Part shown: positions 1-8,161 of the stretch, piece after piece
How positions within the stretch are numbered: the stretch's first letter is position 1
Layout of the letters: each line of letters begins with the position of its first letter
From: JACVRM01 sp963839815
Lineage (GTDB): Bacteria > Actinomycetota > Thermoleophilia > Gaiellales > Gaiellaceae
DNA length: 64,000 nucleotides
Reading direction: 5' to 3'
Assembly (NCBI GenBank): GCA_963839815.1
Contig: CAWIWF010000008.1
Location: 434,001-498,000, forward strand
The notes under the pieces: model-generated
Told to the model about the DNA's origin: nothing
Databases searched by the model: none
Seen by the model: only the letters and a program-made list of their open reading frames with translations
Made by a program: the position numbers and the translations under genes

Positions 1-51
1 CTGTTCGAGCTTGCGGACGCGCGGCTCTACGAGCGGAAGCGCTCGAGGTAA
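1..51 (+). CDS. GGDEF-domain protein, extreme C-terminus only
   Basis: The first 16 codons read LFELADARLYERKRSR and then stop at TAA. This resembles the end of a GGDEF diguanylate cyclase domain, where the last helix usually reads like LADxALYxAKxxGR. The rest of the gene lies outside the window. It converges on rluD and overlaps its last codons tail to tail. The family call rests on one short motif, so it is tentative. Confidence 0.4.
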   Translation: MFELADARLYERKRSR

Positions 52-932
52 CGCGCGAGCTCGGACGGCAGCGGCGACTCGACCTCGACGCGCTCGTCCG
101 TGACGGGGTGCGCGAACGCGAGCCGCTCGGCGTGCAGGAACTGGCGGCGGAGTGCCGGCTCGGAGACTCCGTAGACCCCGTCCCCGAGGACGGGGAGGCC
201 GATGGCGGCCAGGTGCACGCGGATCTGGTGGGTGCGGCCCGTCTCGAGCCGGACGGAGACCAGCGCGTGGCCGTCGAGCAGCCGCTCGACCTCGAAGTGG
301 GTGACGGCGTCGCGCGGCCGGTCGGTGTCGAGCGAGTGCCGCTGCGGGTCGGAGCGGTCGCGTCCGATCGGCGCCTCGATCCGCCCGCGCCAGGAGCGGG
401 GCCGGCCGCGAACCAGCGCGGTGTAGGTGCGCTCGAGCTCGCGGCGGCGGATCATGGCCTGCAGGCGGCGGTGGACGTCCGGAGACCGCGCGACGACCAT
501 CAGCCCGGAGGTGTCCCGGTCGAGCCGGTGGACGATCCCGGGTCGGGAAGCCTCGCCACCCTCGGCGCCGAGCCCCACCAGAGCGTGCACGAGCGTCCCC
601 GAGCGGTGCCCCGGAGCCGGGTGCACGACGACGCCTGCGGGCTTGTCGACGACGAGCAGATGCTCGTCCTCCCAGGCGATCCGCAGCGGAACGTCCGGAT
701 CGGGCTCGAGCGTCTCCGGCTCGGGTTCCGGCGCCTCGAACGCGAGCTCCTCCCCGCCCCCTAGCTTGTGTGCCCGGGGCCGCTGCTCGCCGTCGACGGT
801 GACCGAGCCGGCAGCGAGCAGCCGCTGCGCCGCCTGCCGGGAGCCGACGTCGCCGAGGCCGGCGAGGAAGCGGTCGAGCCGCAGGCCGGCCGCCTCCTCC
901 GGAACGCGCACGCGGACGCGTCGCCCGCTCAC
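27..932 (-). CDS. rluD: RluD-family 23S rRNA pseudouridine synthase
   Basis: Predicted to isomerise uridines in large-subunit rRNA to pseudouridine. The 301-residue protein has an N-terminal S4 RNA-binding domain (about residues 10-60) and a RluA/RluD catalytic domain. The signature HRLDRDTSG lies at residues 135-143, with D140 as the expected catalytic aspartate; GRTHQIRVH follows in the C-terminal half. The chosen start is the GTG at 930-932, two bases after the lspA stop, because the upstream reading frame is not conserved-looking sequence. It is the last gene of the divIVA-traR-lspA-rluD series. A second, different RluD lies at 33,561-34,496. Confidence 0.93.
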   Translation of the reverse strand: MSGRRVRVRVPEEAAGLRLDRFLAGLGDVGSRQAAQRLLAAGSVTVDGEQRPRAHKLGGGEELAFEAPEPEPETLEPDPDVPLRIAWEDEHLLVVDKPAGVVVHPAPGHRSGTLVHALVGLGAEGGEASRPGIVHRLDRDTSGLMVVARSPDVHRRLQAMIRRRELERTYTALVRGRPRSWRGRIEAPIGRDRSDPQRHSLDTDRPRDAVTHFEVERLLDGHALVSVRLETGRTHQIRVHLAAIGLPVLGDGVYGVSEPALRRQFLHAERLAFAHPVTDERVEVESPLPSELARYLERFRS

Positions 933-934
933 CG

Positions 935-1519
935 CTAGGAGCGGCCGGGCGGAGCGGGCGCCGGCCTGGGCCGGCTCGGCGTGTCGCTCGCGAACAGCGC
1001 CGCCACGAGCAGCGCGACGCCGACGACGATGAACGTGTCGGCGAGGTTGAACGCCGGCCAGAACGCGATGTCGAGGAAGTCGGTGACGTGCCCGAGTCGG
1101 AGCCGGTCGACGAGGTTCGACCCGCTGCCGCCGATCAGGAAGCCGAGCGCCACCGGCAGCAGGCCGTGGCGCGCCCCCGAGCGGGCGAAGAAGTAGAGCA
1201 TCCAGGCCACGGCGAGAGCCGTGAACGCAGTCACGAAGACCGTCGCGCCACCGAAGAGCCCGAAGGCGATGCCGGTGTTCTGGACGTGGTGGATCGTGAA
1301 CGGGCCGACGACGTCCGTCTCCTCCCCGAGCGCGAGCTCGCTCGTGACGACGTGCTTCGTCACCTGGTCGGCGGCGATGGCCGCGCCGGCGATCGCGCTG
1401 AGCGACAACCAGTGCGGGCCACGGGCCGAGATGCGCCGCTCTGCGAGCGAGACCGGCTCGAGCCCATAGGTCGACGAGCCGACGCGAATGTCCGGCGCCC
1501 GCGCCGGCGAGTTGCTCAA
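935..1519 (-). CDS. lspA: Lipoprotein signal peptidase (LspA)
   Basis: Membrane aspartyl protease that cleaves lipoprotein signal peptides after lipidation. The 194 residues contain four hydrophobic segments and the two family aspartate motifs, GGSGSNLVDRL and FNLADTFI. The NTGIAFGLF motif precedes them. A TTG start overlaps the traR stop (TTGA), which suggests translational coupling. The protein is about 30 residues longer than typical LspA at the N-terminus, so an internal start is possible. A second lspA with different sequence is at 32,974-33,564. Confidence 0.92.
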   Translation of the reverse strand: MSNSPARAPDIRVGSSTYGLEPVSLAERRISARGPHWLSLSAIAGAAIAADQVTKHVVTSELALGEETDVVGPFTIHHVQNTGIAFGLFGGATVFVTAFTALAVAWMLYFFARSGARHGLLPVALGFLIGGSGSNLVDRLRLGHVTDFLDIAFWPAFNLADTFIVVGVALLVAALFASDTPSRPRPAPAPPGRS

Positions 1520-1887
1520 CCGTGCTCCAGGCGGCGCTGGCAGTCGATGCAGAGCGCCGCCCAGGGACGAGCTTCGAGCCGTTCAGGGGCGATGGATTGA
1601 CCGCAGTTCTGGCAGATGCCGTAGGTGCCGTCCTCGATCCGCTTGAGCGCGGCCTCGATCTGCTCGAGCACACCTTCGGCGTTGTCCTCGAGCGTGATGT
1701 CGAGCTCGCGGTCGAAGGTCTCGGTCGCGACGTCGGCCATGTGGTCGTCCAGGCCGGAGACGAGCTCCCCGGTCCCGTCCTCGAGCGAGCCGGCGGTCTC
1801 GTGCTGCAGGTGCTCGATCGCGCCGCGCACCCGCTCCCGCTCCGTCAGCAACGCGTCGCGGAAGCGATCGGTCTGGAGATTCGTCAT
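1516..1887 (-). CDS. TraR/DksA-type zinc-finger protein
   Basis: Small protein of the DksA/TraR family, whose members bind RNA polymerase near the secondary channel. The 123 residues form a helical N-terminus followed by a C4 zinc finger with cysteines at residues 92, 95, 113 and 116 (ICQNC ... LCIDC). The phrase IEDGTYGIC is typical of the family. It sits between the DUF167 gene, whose stop overlaps its start by four bases, and lspA. The role in this organism is inferred from the family only. Confidence 0.88.
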   Translation of the reverse strand: MTNLQTDRFRDALLTERERVRGAIEHLQHETAGSLEDGTGELVSGLDDHMADVATETFDRELDITLEDNAEGVLEQIEAALKRIEDGTYGICQNCGQSIAPERLEARPWAALCIDCQRRLEHG

Positions 1888-2171
1888 CGGACCCCCTCTT
1901 TCTCGGCCGCCGCCAGACGGCGGTCGGTCTCTTCAGCAGTCAGTCCCGCGAGCTCGACGACCTTGACGCGGCCGCCGTGACCCGCCACCAGGCGCACGTC
2001 GCGCTTGGGCAGTGCGAGCGCGCCGGCGAGCAGCTCGAGGACGGCGTCGTTCGCGCGACCGCGGTCCGGCGCCTCGCGGACGCGAATCTTCCAGTCGCCG
2101 TCATGGCGCCCGGCGATTCCCGCCGTCGCCGATCCGGGCACGACCCGAACGCGGAGCCTCGTCCCCTCCAC
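1884..2171 (-). CDS. DUF167 / YggU-family protein
   Basis: A 95-residue protein with the DUF167 pattern: an N-terminal strand (LRVRVVPGSA), then WKIRVREAPDRGRAND and KRDVRLVAGHGGRVKVVEL. The biochemical function of the family is not established. It commonly neighbours yggT and divIVA in bacteria, as here. The start is GTG at 2169-2171 with a TATACT -10 box six bases upstream, so the gene may begin a leaderless transcript running through traR, lspA and rluD. Confidence 0.85.
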   Translation of the reverse strand: MEGTRLRVRVVPGSATAGIAGRHDGDWKIRVREAPDRGRANDAVLELLAGALALPKRDVRLVAGHGGRVKVVELAGLTAEETDRRLAAAEKEGVR

Positions 2172-2177
2172 GAGGCC

Positions 2178-2183
2178 AGTATA
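2178..2183 (-). promoter_or_regulatory. -10 box TATACT of the DUF167-traR-lspA-rluD unit
   Basis: Read on the minus strand, TATACT is followed by six bases and then the GTG start of the DUF167 gene. No Shine-Dalgarno sequence fits in that gap. This matches the leaderless layout repeated across the first half of the window. Confidence 0.5.
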
Positions 2184-2211
2184 GGTTCGGAGATCCTCGC
2201 TTCCGGCTGTG

Positions 2212-2667
2212 CTACGCCGCCTGCGCCGGGCGCTCGCTCTGCTCGGGCGCCTCGGGAGCTGTCTCCTCGACGCTCTCGAGCGCAGAGCTGAGCAGCGCCC
2301 GAACGCGCCGAGCCTCGGTGAGCAGGCGCTCTCGGTCCGAGCGAGCCTCTTGCGTGATCGAGCGCGCCTCGCTGTGGGCCTCGCGGATGACGAGCTCGGC
2401 CTCGGTGCGAGCGTTCTCCTTCAGCTCGATCGCCGACTTCTCCGCCGAGAGCAGCGTCTCGCGGAGCAGCCCCTCGAGCTCCCGGTGCCGGCGCAGCTCC
2501 TGCTCGAGGTGCTCGACGCGGTCGCGCAGGTCCTCGCGCTCGCGCCAGACGTCCTCGAAGCTGTCGGCGACCTCCGTGAGCACCTCGTCCACCTGGCGCC
2601 TGCGGTAGCCGCCCGTGAGCGTGCGTTTGAGCTTCAGATGGCGCAGCTCGACTGGCGTGACTGCCAT
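2212..2667 (-). CDS. DivIVA-domain protein
   Basis: A 151-residue coiled-coil protein. The N-terminus carries the DivIVA membrane-targeting motif (VELRHLKLKRTLTGGYRRRQVDEVL) in a form close to LxxxxFxxxxxGYxxxxVDxFL, and the remainder is a charged coiled coil ending in an acidic tail. DivIVA proteins bind negatively curved membrane and organise polar growth or division. It lies between yggT and DUF167 in the sepF-yggT-divIVA cluster. A different DivIVA C-terminus at 31,313-31,789 belongs to the second genome. Confidence 0.88.
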   Translation of the reverse strand: MAVTPVELRHLKLKRTLTGGYRRRQVDEVLTEVADSFEDVWREREDLRDRVEHLEQELRRHRELEGLLRETLLSAEKSAIELKENARTEAELVIREAHSEARSITQEARSDRERLLTEARRVRALLSSALESVEETAPEAPEQSERPAQAA

Positions 2668-2679
2668 TCACTCACCTCC

Positions 2680-2967
2680 TCAGCGCAGCTGGTCGAAGAG
2701 CACTCCGACCAGCCGGTCGATGACCCCGAGCGTGATGATGGCGACGATCGGCGAGAGATCCAGCGGCCCGAGCGGCGGCAACACCCGCCGGAACAGGCGC
2801 AGGTACGGCTCGCAGATGTCGAACAGGAAGCGCTGCGTGCGGTTGAGCCACGGCGAGTACGGCAGCTTGATCCACGACGTCAGGATGTACGCGAAGATCA
2901 GCAGCACGTACACGCCGATGAAGACGTGCACGAAGTTCTCGATCGAGTCGATGGCATCGCCGAGCAT
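2680..2967 (-). CDS. YggT-family membrane protein
   Basis: A 95-residue integral membrane protein with two hydrophobic segments (FVHVFIGVYVLLIFAYILTS near the N-terminus and LSPIVAIITLGVIDRLVGVL near the C-terminus) flanking PYLRLFRRVLPP, the family signature. I chose the ATG at 2965-2967 because upstream in-frame residues are Arg-rich and unlike the family. The function is unknown; genetic links to division and osmotic stability are known for relatives. It lies 12 bp upstream of divIVA. Confidence 0.85.
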   Translation of the reverse strand: MLGDAIDSIENFVHVFIGVYVLLIFAYILTSWIKLPYSPWLNRTQRFLFDICEPYLRLFRRVLPPLGPLDLSPIVAIITLGVIDRLVGVLFDQLR

Positions 2968-3279
2968 GGCTCCCGTCGCCCACACGCTCACCGTTTCGGC
3001 TCCGTGGTGGCGGTTCCTGCGCGCGAGGGCGAGCGGTACGGCGGTGAATCGGCACAGAGACGGCACAGACACGTGCGCCCGCCGGCGATAGGCTGACCCG
3101 CGAGCGGGTGGATACGGCGCCTCCCCCCGGGTGGGTGGGGACTGCGCTCCTGCCGTGGCGATTTCGCGCGCCCGCCAGTGTCCGCAGCGTCCGGTGTGAC
3201 GCACGGACTGAGCCGCGGGACGCACGTCTCCCGCCTGGCTGCGCGCGAGAACGAGCGACGCGCCAGGGACGGTGCTCGG
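2968..3279. other. 312-bp intergenic region between sepF and yggT
   Basis: No convincing reading frame. It contains a compact hairpin at 3096-3109 (arms ACCCGC and GCGGGT) and G/C runs near 3116-3140 resembling the GGGGAC-type sequences found elsewhere in this half. It probably holds the sepF terminator and the yggT-divIVA promoter, but I cannot point to a clear -10 box. Confidence 0.4.
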
Positions 3280-3840
3280 TCAGGCCTGGTTGAAGAACCC
3301 GCGCTCGAGCAGCTTCGCCCGCTCCTCGGCGGAGACGGAGACGTTGCGCGGCGTCAGCAGGAACACCTTGTCGGCAACCCGCTGCATGCCCCCGTCGAGG
3401 GCGTAGGTGAGGCCACTGGCGAAGTCGATCAGGCGCTTGGAGAGCTCGCCGTCGGTGCCCTGGAGGTTGAGGATGACCGGCACGCCGTCCTTGAAGCGGT
3501 CGGCGATCTGCTGGGCGTCGTTGAAGGAGCGCGGCACGACCAGGTGCACCTGGACCGACGGCGCCGGTGAGGGCGCCACCTCGAGGTTCCGCTCGCTCCG
3601 CCGCGACAGGGAGCGGAGCGAGCCCTGCCGAGCTGGGCGCGCCTCGGGCTCCCCCTCCGTCCAGTCGTCGAACTCGCCACGGCGGCGGCGCGGCTCGAGC
3701 CGGCGCACGTTTGGACGCTCGGCGTAGGTCCGCTCGAGCTCCTCATGCGTTGCGTACCCGTCCTCGTCCCAGTCCTCGTCGTCCTCCTCAGCGATCCCGA
3801 AGTAGACGAGCGTGCGGCTCCAGACGTCTGCCAGTCCCAT
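3280..3840 (-). CDS. sepF: Cell division protein SepF
   Basis: SepF anchors FtsZ to the membrane in Gram-positive bacteria. The 186 residues show the expected layout: an amphipathic N-terminal helix (MGLADVWSRTLVYFG), an acidic linker to about residue 95, and the C-terminal SepF domain with the motif VPRSFNDAQQIADRFKDG and LQGTDGELSKRLIDFASGL. The ATG start has a TAACAT box nine bases upstream. Its place downstream of yggS and upstream of yggT is the standard actinobacterial order. Confidence 0.95.
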   Translation of the reverse strand: MGLADVWSRTLVYFGIAEEDDEDWDEDGYATHEELERTYAERPNVRRLEPRRRRGEFDDWTEGEPEARPARQGSLRSLSRRSERNLEVAPSPAPSVQVHLVVPRSFNDAQQIADRFKDGVPVILNLQGTDGELSKRLIDFASGLTYALDGGMQRVADKVFLLTPRNVSVSAEERAKLLERGFFNQA

Positions 3841-3899
3841 GATTTCGGGATGTTAGAGGTCTCGGCGGCGCGACGGGGCGCTCCGGCCGCCCTCCGTGG

Positions 3900-4502
3900 T
3901 CATCCGTCCGAGTCGCCCCAGAGCAGGCTGCCGACGCGGATGTAGGTCGCGCCCTCCTCGACCGCGACCTGCCAGTCCTGCGACGTGCCCATCGAGAGCT
4001 CCGCGAGCCCGTGCTCGCCCGCGAGGGCTTGCAGGCGGCGAAAGTACGGACGCGACAGCTCGGGGTCGGTCGCGAGCGGCGGCATCGTCATCAGCCCGCG
4101 CACCTCGGGCGCCGCACGGAGCAGATCTTCGAGCTCGGCGGGAACGACGCCCGACTTGCTCGGCTCATCGGACAGGTTGACCTCGACGAGCGCCGGGATC
4201 GTCAGTCGCCGGGCCGCCGACATGGACGCAAGCGAATGGACGAGCTCGCAGCAGCGGTTGACCACCTTCACCTTGTTCGACTGCAGGTGCCCGATGAAGT
4301 GCCAGCGGAACGTGTCGCCGTAGTCGGCGTGCTTGCGCTCGAGATCCTGCGCGCGGTTCTCGCCGACAACCTCGATGCCGGCCTCTGCGAGCACGCTCAT
4401 GTCTGCCGTCGACACGTACTTGGTTGCCGCCACGACGGTGACGGATTCCCCCGCACGGTCGCGCAGGCGCTCGTAGCGATCCCGGATCAGGCCCGCGTCC
4501 AC
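3900..4502 (-). CDS. YggS/PLPBP-family PLP-binding protein
   Basis: Single-domain fold-type III PLP protein involved in PLP homeostasis; no enzymatic activity is established for the family. The 200 residues carry the PLP lysine in VAATKYV (K28) and the motifs VGENRAQ, WHFIGHLQSNK, VNLSDEPSKSG and LSMGTSQDWQVAVEEGAT. The expected MSMGMSxDxxxAI reads LSMGTSQDWQVAV here. Starts at GTG 4500-4502. It lies between pgeF and sepF, the usual position. Confidence 0.93.
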   Translation of the reverse strand: MDAGLIRDRYERLRDRAGESVTVVAATKYVSTADMSVLAEAGIEVVGENRAQDLERKHADYGDTFRWHFIGHLQSNKVKVVNRCCELVHSLASMSAARRLTIPALVEVNLSDEPSKSGVVPAELEDLLRAAPEVRGLMTMPPLATDPELSRPYFRRLQALAGEHGLAELSMGTSQDWQVAVEEGATYIRVGSLLWGDSDG

Positions 4503-4529
4503 GGGCCGCCTTCTACCAGCACCGGCGCC

Positions 4530-5228
4530 TCAGCCGGCCGTGATCAGCCCGATCGCGCCCTGGCGCCCCGTTTGGACGCCGTCGCGGCGGTGCGAGAAGA
4601 ACCGCTCCTCGTCACAGGAGGTGCAGAGGTCGATGTGCTCCACCGCGCAGCCCGCGTCGCGCAGCACCCGCAGGGCGGCGGCGGGCAGGTCGAGGTTCCG
4701 GCCGCGCAACACGCCGTCGCCGAAACGCGCCCGGTACGGGCGGGCCACCTCCTCTCCCACCTCGTAGCAGCACGGCCCGATTCCCGGCCCGACCGCCGCG
4801 GCAGCACCCCGCCCGGCTTGCACGAGCGCCGCCTCGATCACACCTGCGAGCAGCCCGCGCCAGCCCGCGTGGACAAGCGCGAGGACAGGCTGGGCGCCCG
4901 TGGCCGCCAGCGCGATGGGGAGGCAGTCCGCGGTCAGGGTCAGCAGCGGCAGCTCGGGCTCGTCGCTCCAGATGGCATCGCCGGGCGTCCCGCGGGTGCC
5001 CGACTCGGCCCGGTTGACCGTGGCCCCGTGCACCTGCCTGTTGAGCGCGAGCCGGGAGGGAACGGCATCGACGGCATCGCACAGCAGCCGCCGGTTCTCG
5101 GTCACGCGCTCCGGGTCGTCACCGGTCATCAGCCCGAGGTTGAGCGAGGCGAACGGGCCGTCGCTGACGCCGCCGCGCCGGTCGGAGAAGGCGACTGCGT
5201 ACGGCCCCGGCGGCTGCCAGCGAATCAC
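4530..5228 (-). CDS. pgeF: PgeF/YfiH (DUF152) copper/zinc-dependent multifunctional enzyme
   Basis: Member of the YfiH/LACC1 family, linked in the literature to peptidoglycan editing and to purine nucleoside phosphorolysis. The 232-residue protein has the three conserved metal ligands in NRQVHG (H67), TADCLP (C102) and VHAGWRG (H120), and a late CTSCDEERFFSHRRDG segment. The GTG start overlaps the cca stop as GTGA, so the two genes are likely co-translated. It heads the pgeF-yggS-sepF series. Confidence 0.92.
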   Translation of the reverse strand: MIRWQPPGPYAVAFSDRRGGVSDGPFASLNLGLMTGDDPERVTENRRLLCDAVDAVPSRLALNRQVHGATVNRAESGTRGTPGDAIWSDEPELPLLTLTADCLPIALAATGAQPVLALVHAGWRGLLAGVIEAALVQAGRGAAAAVGPGIGPCCYEVGEEVARPYRARFGDGVLRGRNLDLPAAALRVLRDAGCAVEHIDLCTSCDEERFFSHRRDGVQTGRQGAIGLITAG

Positions 5229-6592
5229 CGCAGCTCCGCGGCGCGCGCGAGGAGCCACTCGCGGTTGTTGCGGTCCGGCTCCTCCACCACCTCGTCGAGC
5301 AGGGTCTGGAGCGCCCCTCCGAGACGGGGGCCCTCCTCGTAGCCCGCTGCGATCAAGTGCGAGCCGTCCACGGCGAGGTCCGACAGCCGGTGGGCGCTCC
5401 CCCGCTCGGCCTCGATCCTCCGCTCGAGGGCGGCCAGCGCAGGGAGCTCCCACGGCGCGGGCGCCTTCGCCAGGAGGTCGGCCCGCTTGTGCTCCACCAG
5501 CGCGAGGGCCCGTTCCTCCCCGTGGTCTGCGAGGAATCGTCTGCCGTCGTAGGCCGTGGGCTCACGGGGGACGGGGTACGAGTGCGCCGCGACGATCCGC
5601 ACCACCTCGTCACGAAGCTTCGTCGGATAGCGCAGCCGGTCGAGGATCGCTGAGCCGAGCTGGGAGCTCCGCATCGCGTGCGAGCGCTCGCCGCTCGCCC
5701 GGGACGCCGGCTTGCCGAGATCGTGGACGAGCAGCGCGAGCCGCACCGCCAGGCTCGCCCCGGCATCGGCGGCATGCTGCACGGCCTGAAAGGTGTGCTC
5801 GTCGACGGTCGCGGGCTGCCGCGGGGTTCCCGGGTGGTGGCCGATCGCGTCCGCGAACTCCGGGATGACTGCGTGCAGCACGCCTGTGTCCCGCGCGAGC
5901 CGGAGCGCCTTCAGCGGCGAGGGCCCGAGCAGGAGCTTCGACAGCTCTCCCCTCCCGTCGGCGGCGAGCCCACCGCCGATCCGCTCGCCAGAGACCAGGC
6001 GCACCTGCGGCGCCCACTCGCGCATCTGCGCCAGCGTGTCCTCGTCGGGATCGAGGTCCAGCTCCGAGACGAAGCGCAGGCCGCGCAGGATCCGCAGCGG
6101 GTCGTCCCGGAAGCTCGTTGGGCTCGTGGTACGCAGCACCTTCCGCTGCAGGTCCGCCTGCCCTCCGAGCGGGTCGAGGTGGCCGCCGCCTTCGAGCCGC
6201 TTGGCGACGGCGTTGATGGTGAAGTCCCGTCGCTCCATGTCGCGCTCGAGCGGAATCGAGCCGTCGGCCACGATCTCGAAGTCGTGGCGGCCCGGGCCGG
6301 TCGAGCGCTCGACGCGTGGCGGGGCGAACTCGATTCCCGCCGGCGCGAGCTCGCGGGCGCCGCGGTCGTGCGGGAGCAGGCGGACCCCCACGTTCTGGCC
6401 GGCGACCACGAGATCCTCGACGCGGCCGTGGGGTCGCAACGCTTCGCGCAGCTCCTCGTGGTCGACCCCGGGGACGACGAAGTCGGTGTCGCGGATCTCC
6501 TTGCCGAGGAGCTCGTCCCGGACTGCGCCGCCGACCATCCAGGCATCGAGCCCGAGTGAGCGCACGTAGTCCGCGACCGTCTTCCAATCCAC
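5225..6592 (-). CDS. CCA tRNA nucleotidyltransferase / poly(A) polymerase family with HD domain
   Basis: Adds or repairs the 3' CCA of tRNAs. The 455-residue protein begins with the class II nucleotidyltransferase head (MVGGAVRDELLG, then RDTDFVV with the DxD metal motif), followed by the RRDFTINAVA motif, the RNA-binding region FRDDPLRILRGLRF, and an HD domain (VHDLGKPAS) in the C-terminal half. The GTG at 6590-6592 is the chosen start; sequence further upstream is Arg/Pro-rich and unlike the family. The HD domain suggests additional phosphohydrolase activity. Confidence 0.9.
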   Translation of the reverse strand: MDWKTVADYVRSLGLDAWMVGGAVRDELLGKEIRDTDFVVPGVDHEELREALRPHGRVEDLVVAGQNVGVRLLPHDRGARELAPAGIEFAPPRVERSTGPGRHDFEIVADGSIPLERDMERRDFTINAVAKRLEGGGHLDPLGGQADLQRKVLRTTSPTSFRDDPLRILRGLRFVSELDLDPDEDTLAQMREWAPQVRLVSGERIGGGLAADGRGELSKLLLGPSPLKALRLARDTGVLHAVIPEFADAIGHHPGTPRQPATVDEHTFQAVQHAADAGASLAVRLALLVHDLGKPASRASGERSHAMRSSQLGSAILDRLRYPTKLRDEVVRIVAAHSYPVPREPTAYDGRRFLADHGEERALALVEHKRADLLAKAPAPWELPALAALERRIEAERGSAHRLSDLAVDGSHLIAAGYEEGPRLGGALQTLLDEVVEEPDRNNREWLLARAAELR

Positions 6593-7138
6593 GGCGCCAT
6601 TCTGCCCCGGGCCGGGCGTCCGGACGCCGCCGTCCCGCCACGGAGCCGGCGCGCGCGCGGCCCGGCCGCCGCCGGGACTTCGGCGCCGCAGAGGCGGCGG
6701 GCGTCTTCCAGGCGCAGGTCGTCCGCTGCGAGGCGTCGGGTGGAGGACGGCGACCGGGAGCAAGCGGCAGCTCCCAGGACGGGACGCGGCACACCGCGGC
6801 AGGGCCCCCGCGGCCATGAGCTCGAAGCCGGACGGCCCCGCAGCGGAGCCGGCCGCCGGAGCCGGACGCCCGCGCCGCCGGACGCTCGCAAGGCGTGCGA
6901 ACGCGCCTTCGCTGGGGACAGATCGTCTCCGTTCCGGCTCGCTGCCGTCACAGACACGCGCGTCTCGCCTCGCTAGCGTTCCCCGCAGGGAAGCGGGTGG
7001 CGCAACTCCCCACCCAGGGCGGGGGTCCGCGCGTGGTGGGGACAGGTCCGCCGCGGGCTTGTCCCGGCCGGACGTGTCCCGCGATGATGGGCGCGGGGCG
7101 ACACGGTGCACCGCCTCCGCGGCGCCGCGGCGGGTGCG
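6593..7138. other. 546-bp non-coding region between cca and ridA
   Basis: All frames are Arg/Pro/Gly-rich with no family resemblance, so I see no gene. It contains GGGGACAG-type sequences around 6910-6925 and 7040-7075, including a GGACA ... TGTCC inverted pair, similar in flavour to the palindromic repeat at 21,826-21,991. It may hold the ridA terminator and the cca promoter. Confidence 0.4.
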
Positions 7139-7531
7139 TCAGCCGGCGGTGGCGACCGCTTCGATCTCGACGAGCGCGCCGGAGGGGAGCGCGGACACCT
7201 CGATCGTCGCCCTCGCAGGCGGCCGGTCTCCGACGTGGCGCGCGTAGACCTCGTTCATGCCCGCGAAGTCGCTCAGGTCGACCAGGAACACCGTCGTCTT
7301 GACGAGCCGGTCGAGACCGCTTCCCGCGGCTTCGAGGATGGCTCCGAGGTTCTTCATCACCTGCTCGGTCTGCTCCGTGATCGACGCGCCGACGATCTCC
7401 GCGTGGTCGGGCTTGAGCGCCAGCTGACCGGAGACGAAGACGAGGTCTCCGACGCGAATCGCCTGGGAGTACGGCGCCCCCTGAAACGGTGCCGGAGCCT
7501 GCTCGGTGCGGATCGGGATCTTGTCTGACAC
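7139..7531 (-). CDS. RidA-family enamine/imine deaminase
   Basis: RidA proteins hydrolyse reactive enamines and imines released by PLP enzymes. The 130-residue protein contains PAPFQGAPYSQAIRVGDLVFVSGQ, VMKNLGAILEAAGSGLDRLVKTTVFL and, near the C-terminus, RATIEVSALPSGALVEIEA, with the substrate-binding arginine of the RxxxEV motif. I start at the GTG 7529-7531, two bases after the stop of the HisB-like gene, so the two genes are probably one operon. Confidence 0.92.
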   Translation of the reverse strand: MSDKIPIRTEQAPAPFQGAPYSQAIRVGDLVFVSGQLALKPDHAEIVGASITEQTEQVMKNLGAILEAAGSGLDRLVKTTVFLVDLSDFAGMNEVYARHVGDRPPARATIEVSALPSGALVEIEAVATAG

Positions 7532-7533
7532 GG

Positions 7534-8058
7534 TCAGTCCTTCCTGGTGACGGGGCGGCACGCTTGCGCGATTGCGACGCCGAGGGACTTGAAGATCGAC
7601 TCGAGCACGTGCTGGGCCTCGTCGCCCTCGATGAGGCGGACGTGCAGCGTCAGCGCGCCCCCGTGGGCGAGCTCGTTGAGAAAGCGCGCGACCACGTCGA
7701 AGTGCAGGCCGCCGACGTGCGCGCGGGTGAGGTCGACGTTGGAGACGACGAGCGGGCGGCCCGACGCCTCGAGCGCGACATGGGCGAGAGCCTCGTCGGC
7801 CGGCACGCTGCCCGACCCGTAGCCGCGCGACTCCTCGGCGTGGAACCGCTCACGCAGCGACTCGCCGAGCGCACGACCTGCGGCCGCGACCTCCTCGTCG
7901 GCACCGGCGGGAGCAACCTCGAGGCGGAGCGCGAAGCGCGCGTGGCGGGCGAGCAGATCGAGGAGGTAGTCGAGGATGGGGAGCCCCGTGCTCACCACGG
8001 TGGCGCCCTGCTCCTCGAGCGCGACTCGGACCTGCAGTCCTTCGTGCGTCTCGCTCAC
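7534..8058 (-). CDS. HisB-fold protein lacking the metal ligands (IGPD-like pseudoenzyme)
   Basis: The 174 residues align along their length with imidazoleglycerol-phosphate dehydratase, including the intact HisB in this window (45,096-45,695). Shared features are STGLPILDYLL, PADEALAHVALEASGRPL, LTLHVRLIEG and ESIFKS. However, the catalytic metal ligands are missing: YDHML became LDYLL, the HHTVED stretch became ADEEVAAAG, and HHIVE became AQHVLES. Dehydratase activity is therefore unlikely. It sits between murA and ridA with no other his gene near. TACGCT lies six bases before its GTG start. Confidence 0.75.
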   Translation of the reverse strand: MSETHEGLQVRVALEEQGATVVSTGLPILDYLLDLLARHARFALRLEVAPAGADEEVAAAGRALGESLRERFHAEESRGYGSGSVPADEALAHVALEASGRPLVVSNVDLTRAHVGGLHFDVVARFLNELAHGGALTLHVRLIEGDEAQHVLESIFKSLGVAIAQACRPVTRKD

Positions 8059-8064
8059 CGGCCG

Positions 8065-8070
8065 AGCGTA
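8065..8070 (-). promoter_or_regulatory. -10 box TACGCT of the HisB-like/ridA unit
   Basis: On the minus strand TACGCT is followed by six bases and then the GTG start, with no Shine-Dalgarno sequence. Leaderless initiation is the likely mode. Confidence 0.5.
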
Positions 8071-8161
8071 CCGCGTGACCCTGCCCGGACCGCCTCGGAG
8101 GTGTGCCGTTCCGGTCGAGACGCCGGCGGCATGTCTCGCCGTTGCGCGCGCGACGGGTGCC

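Noticed and set aside
6593..7138. N-terminal extension of the cca gene
   Set aside because: The extra residues are Arg/Pro-rich and unlike the family, and the conserved protein begins cleanly at GTG 6,592.
7534..8058. Annotation as a functional hisB
   Set aside because: The metal-binding histidines are missing and no other histidine gene is nearby.
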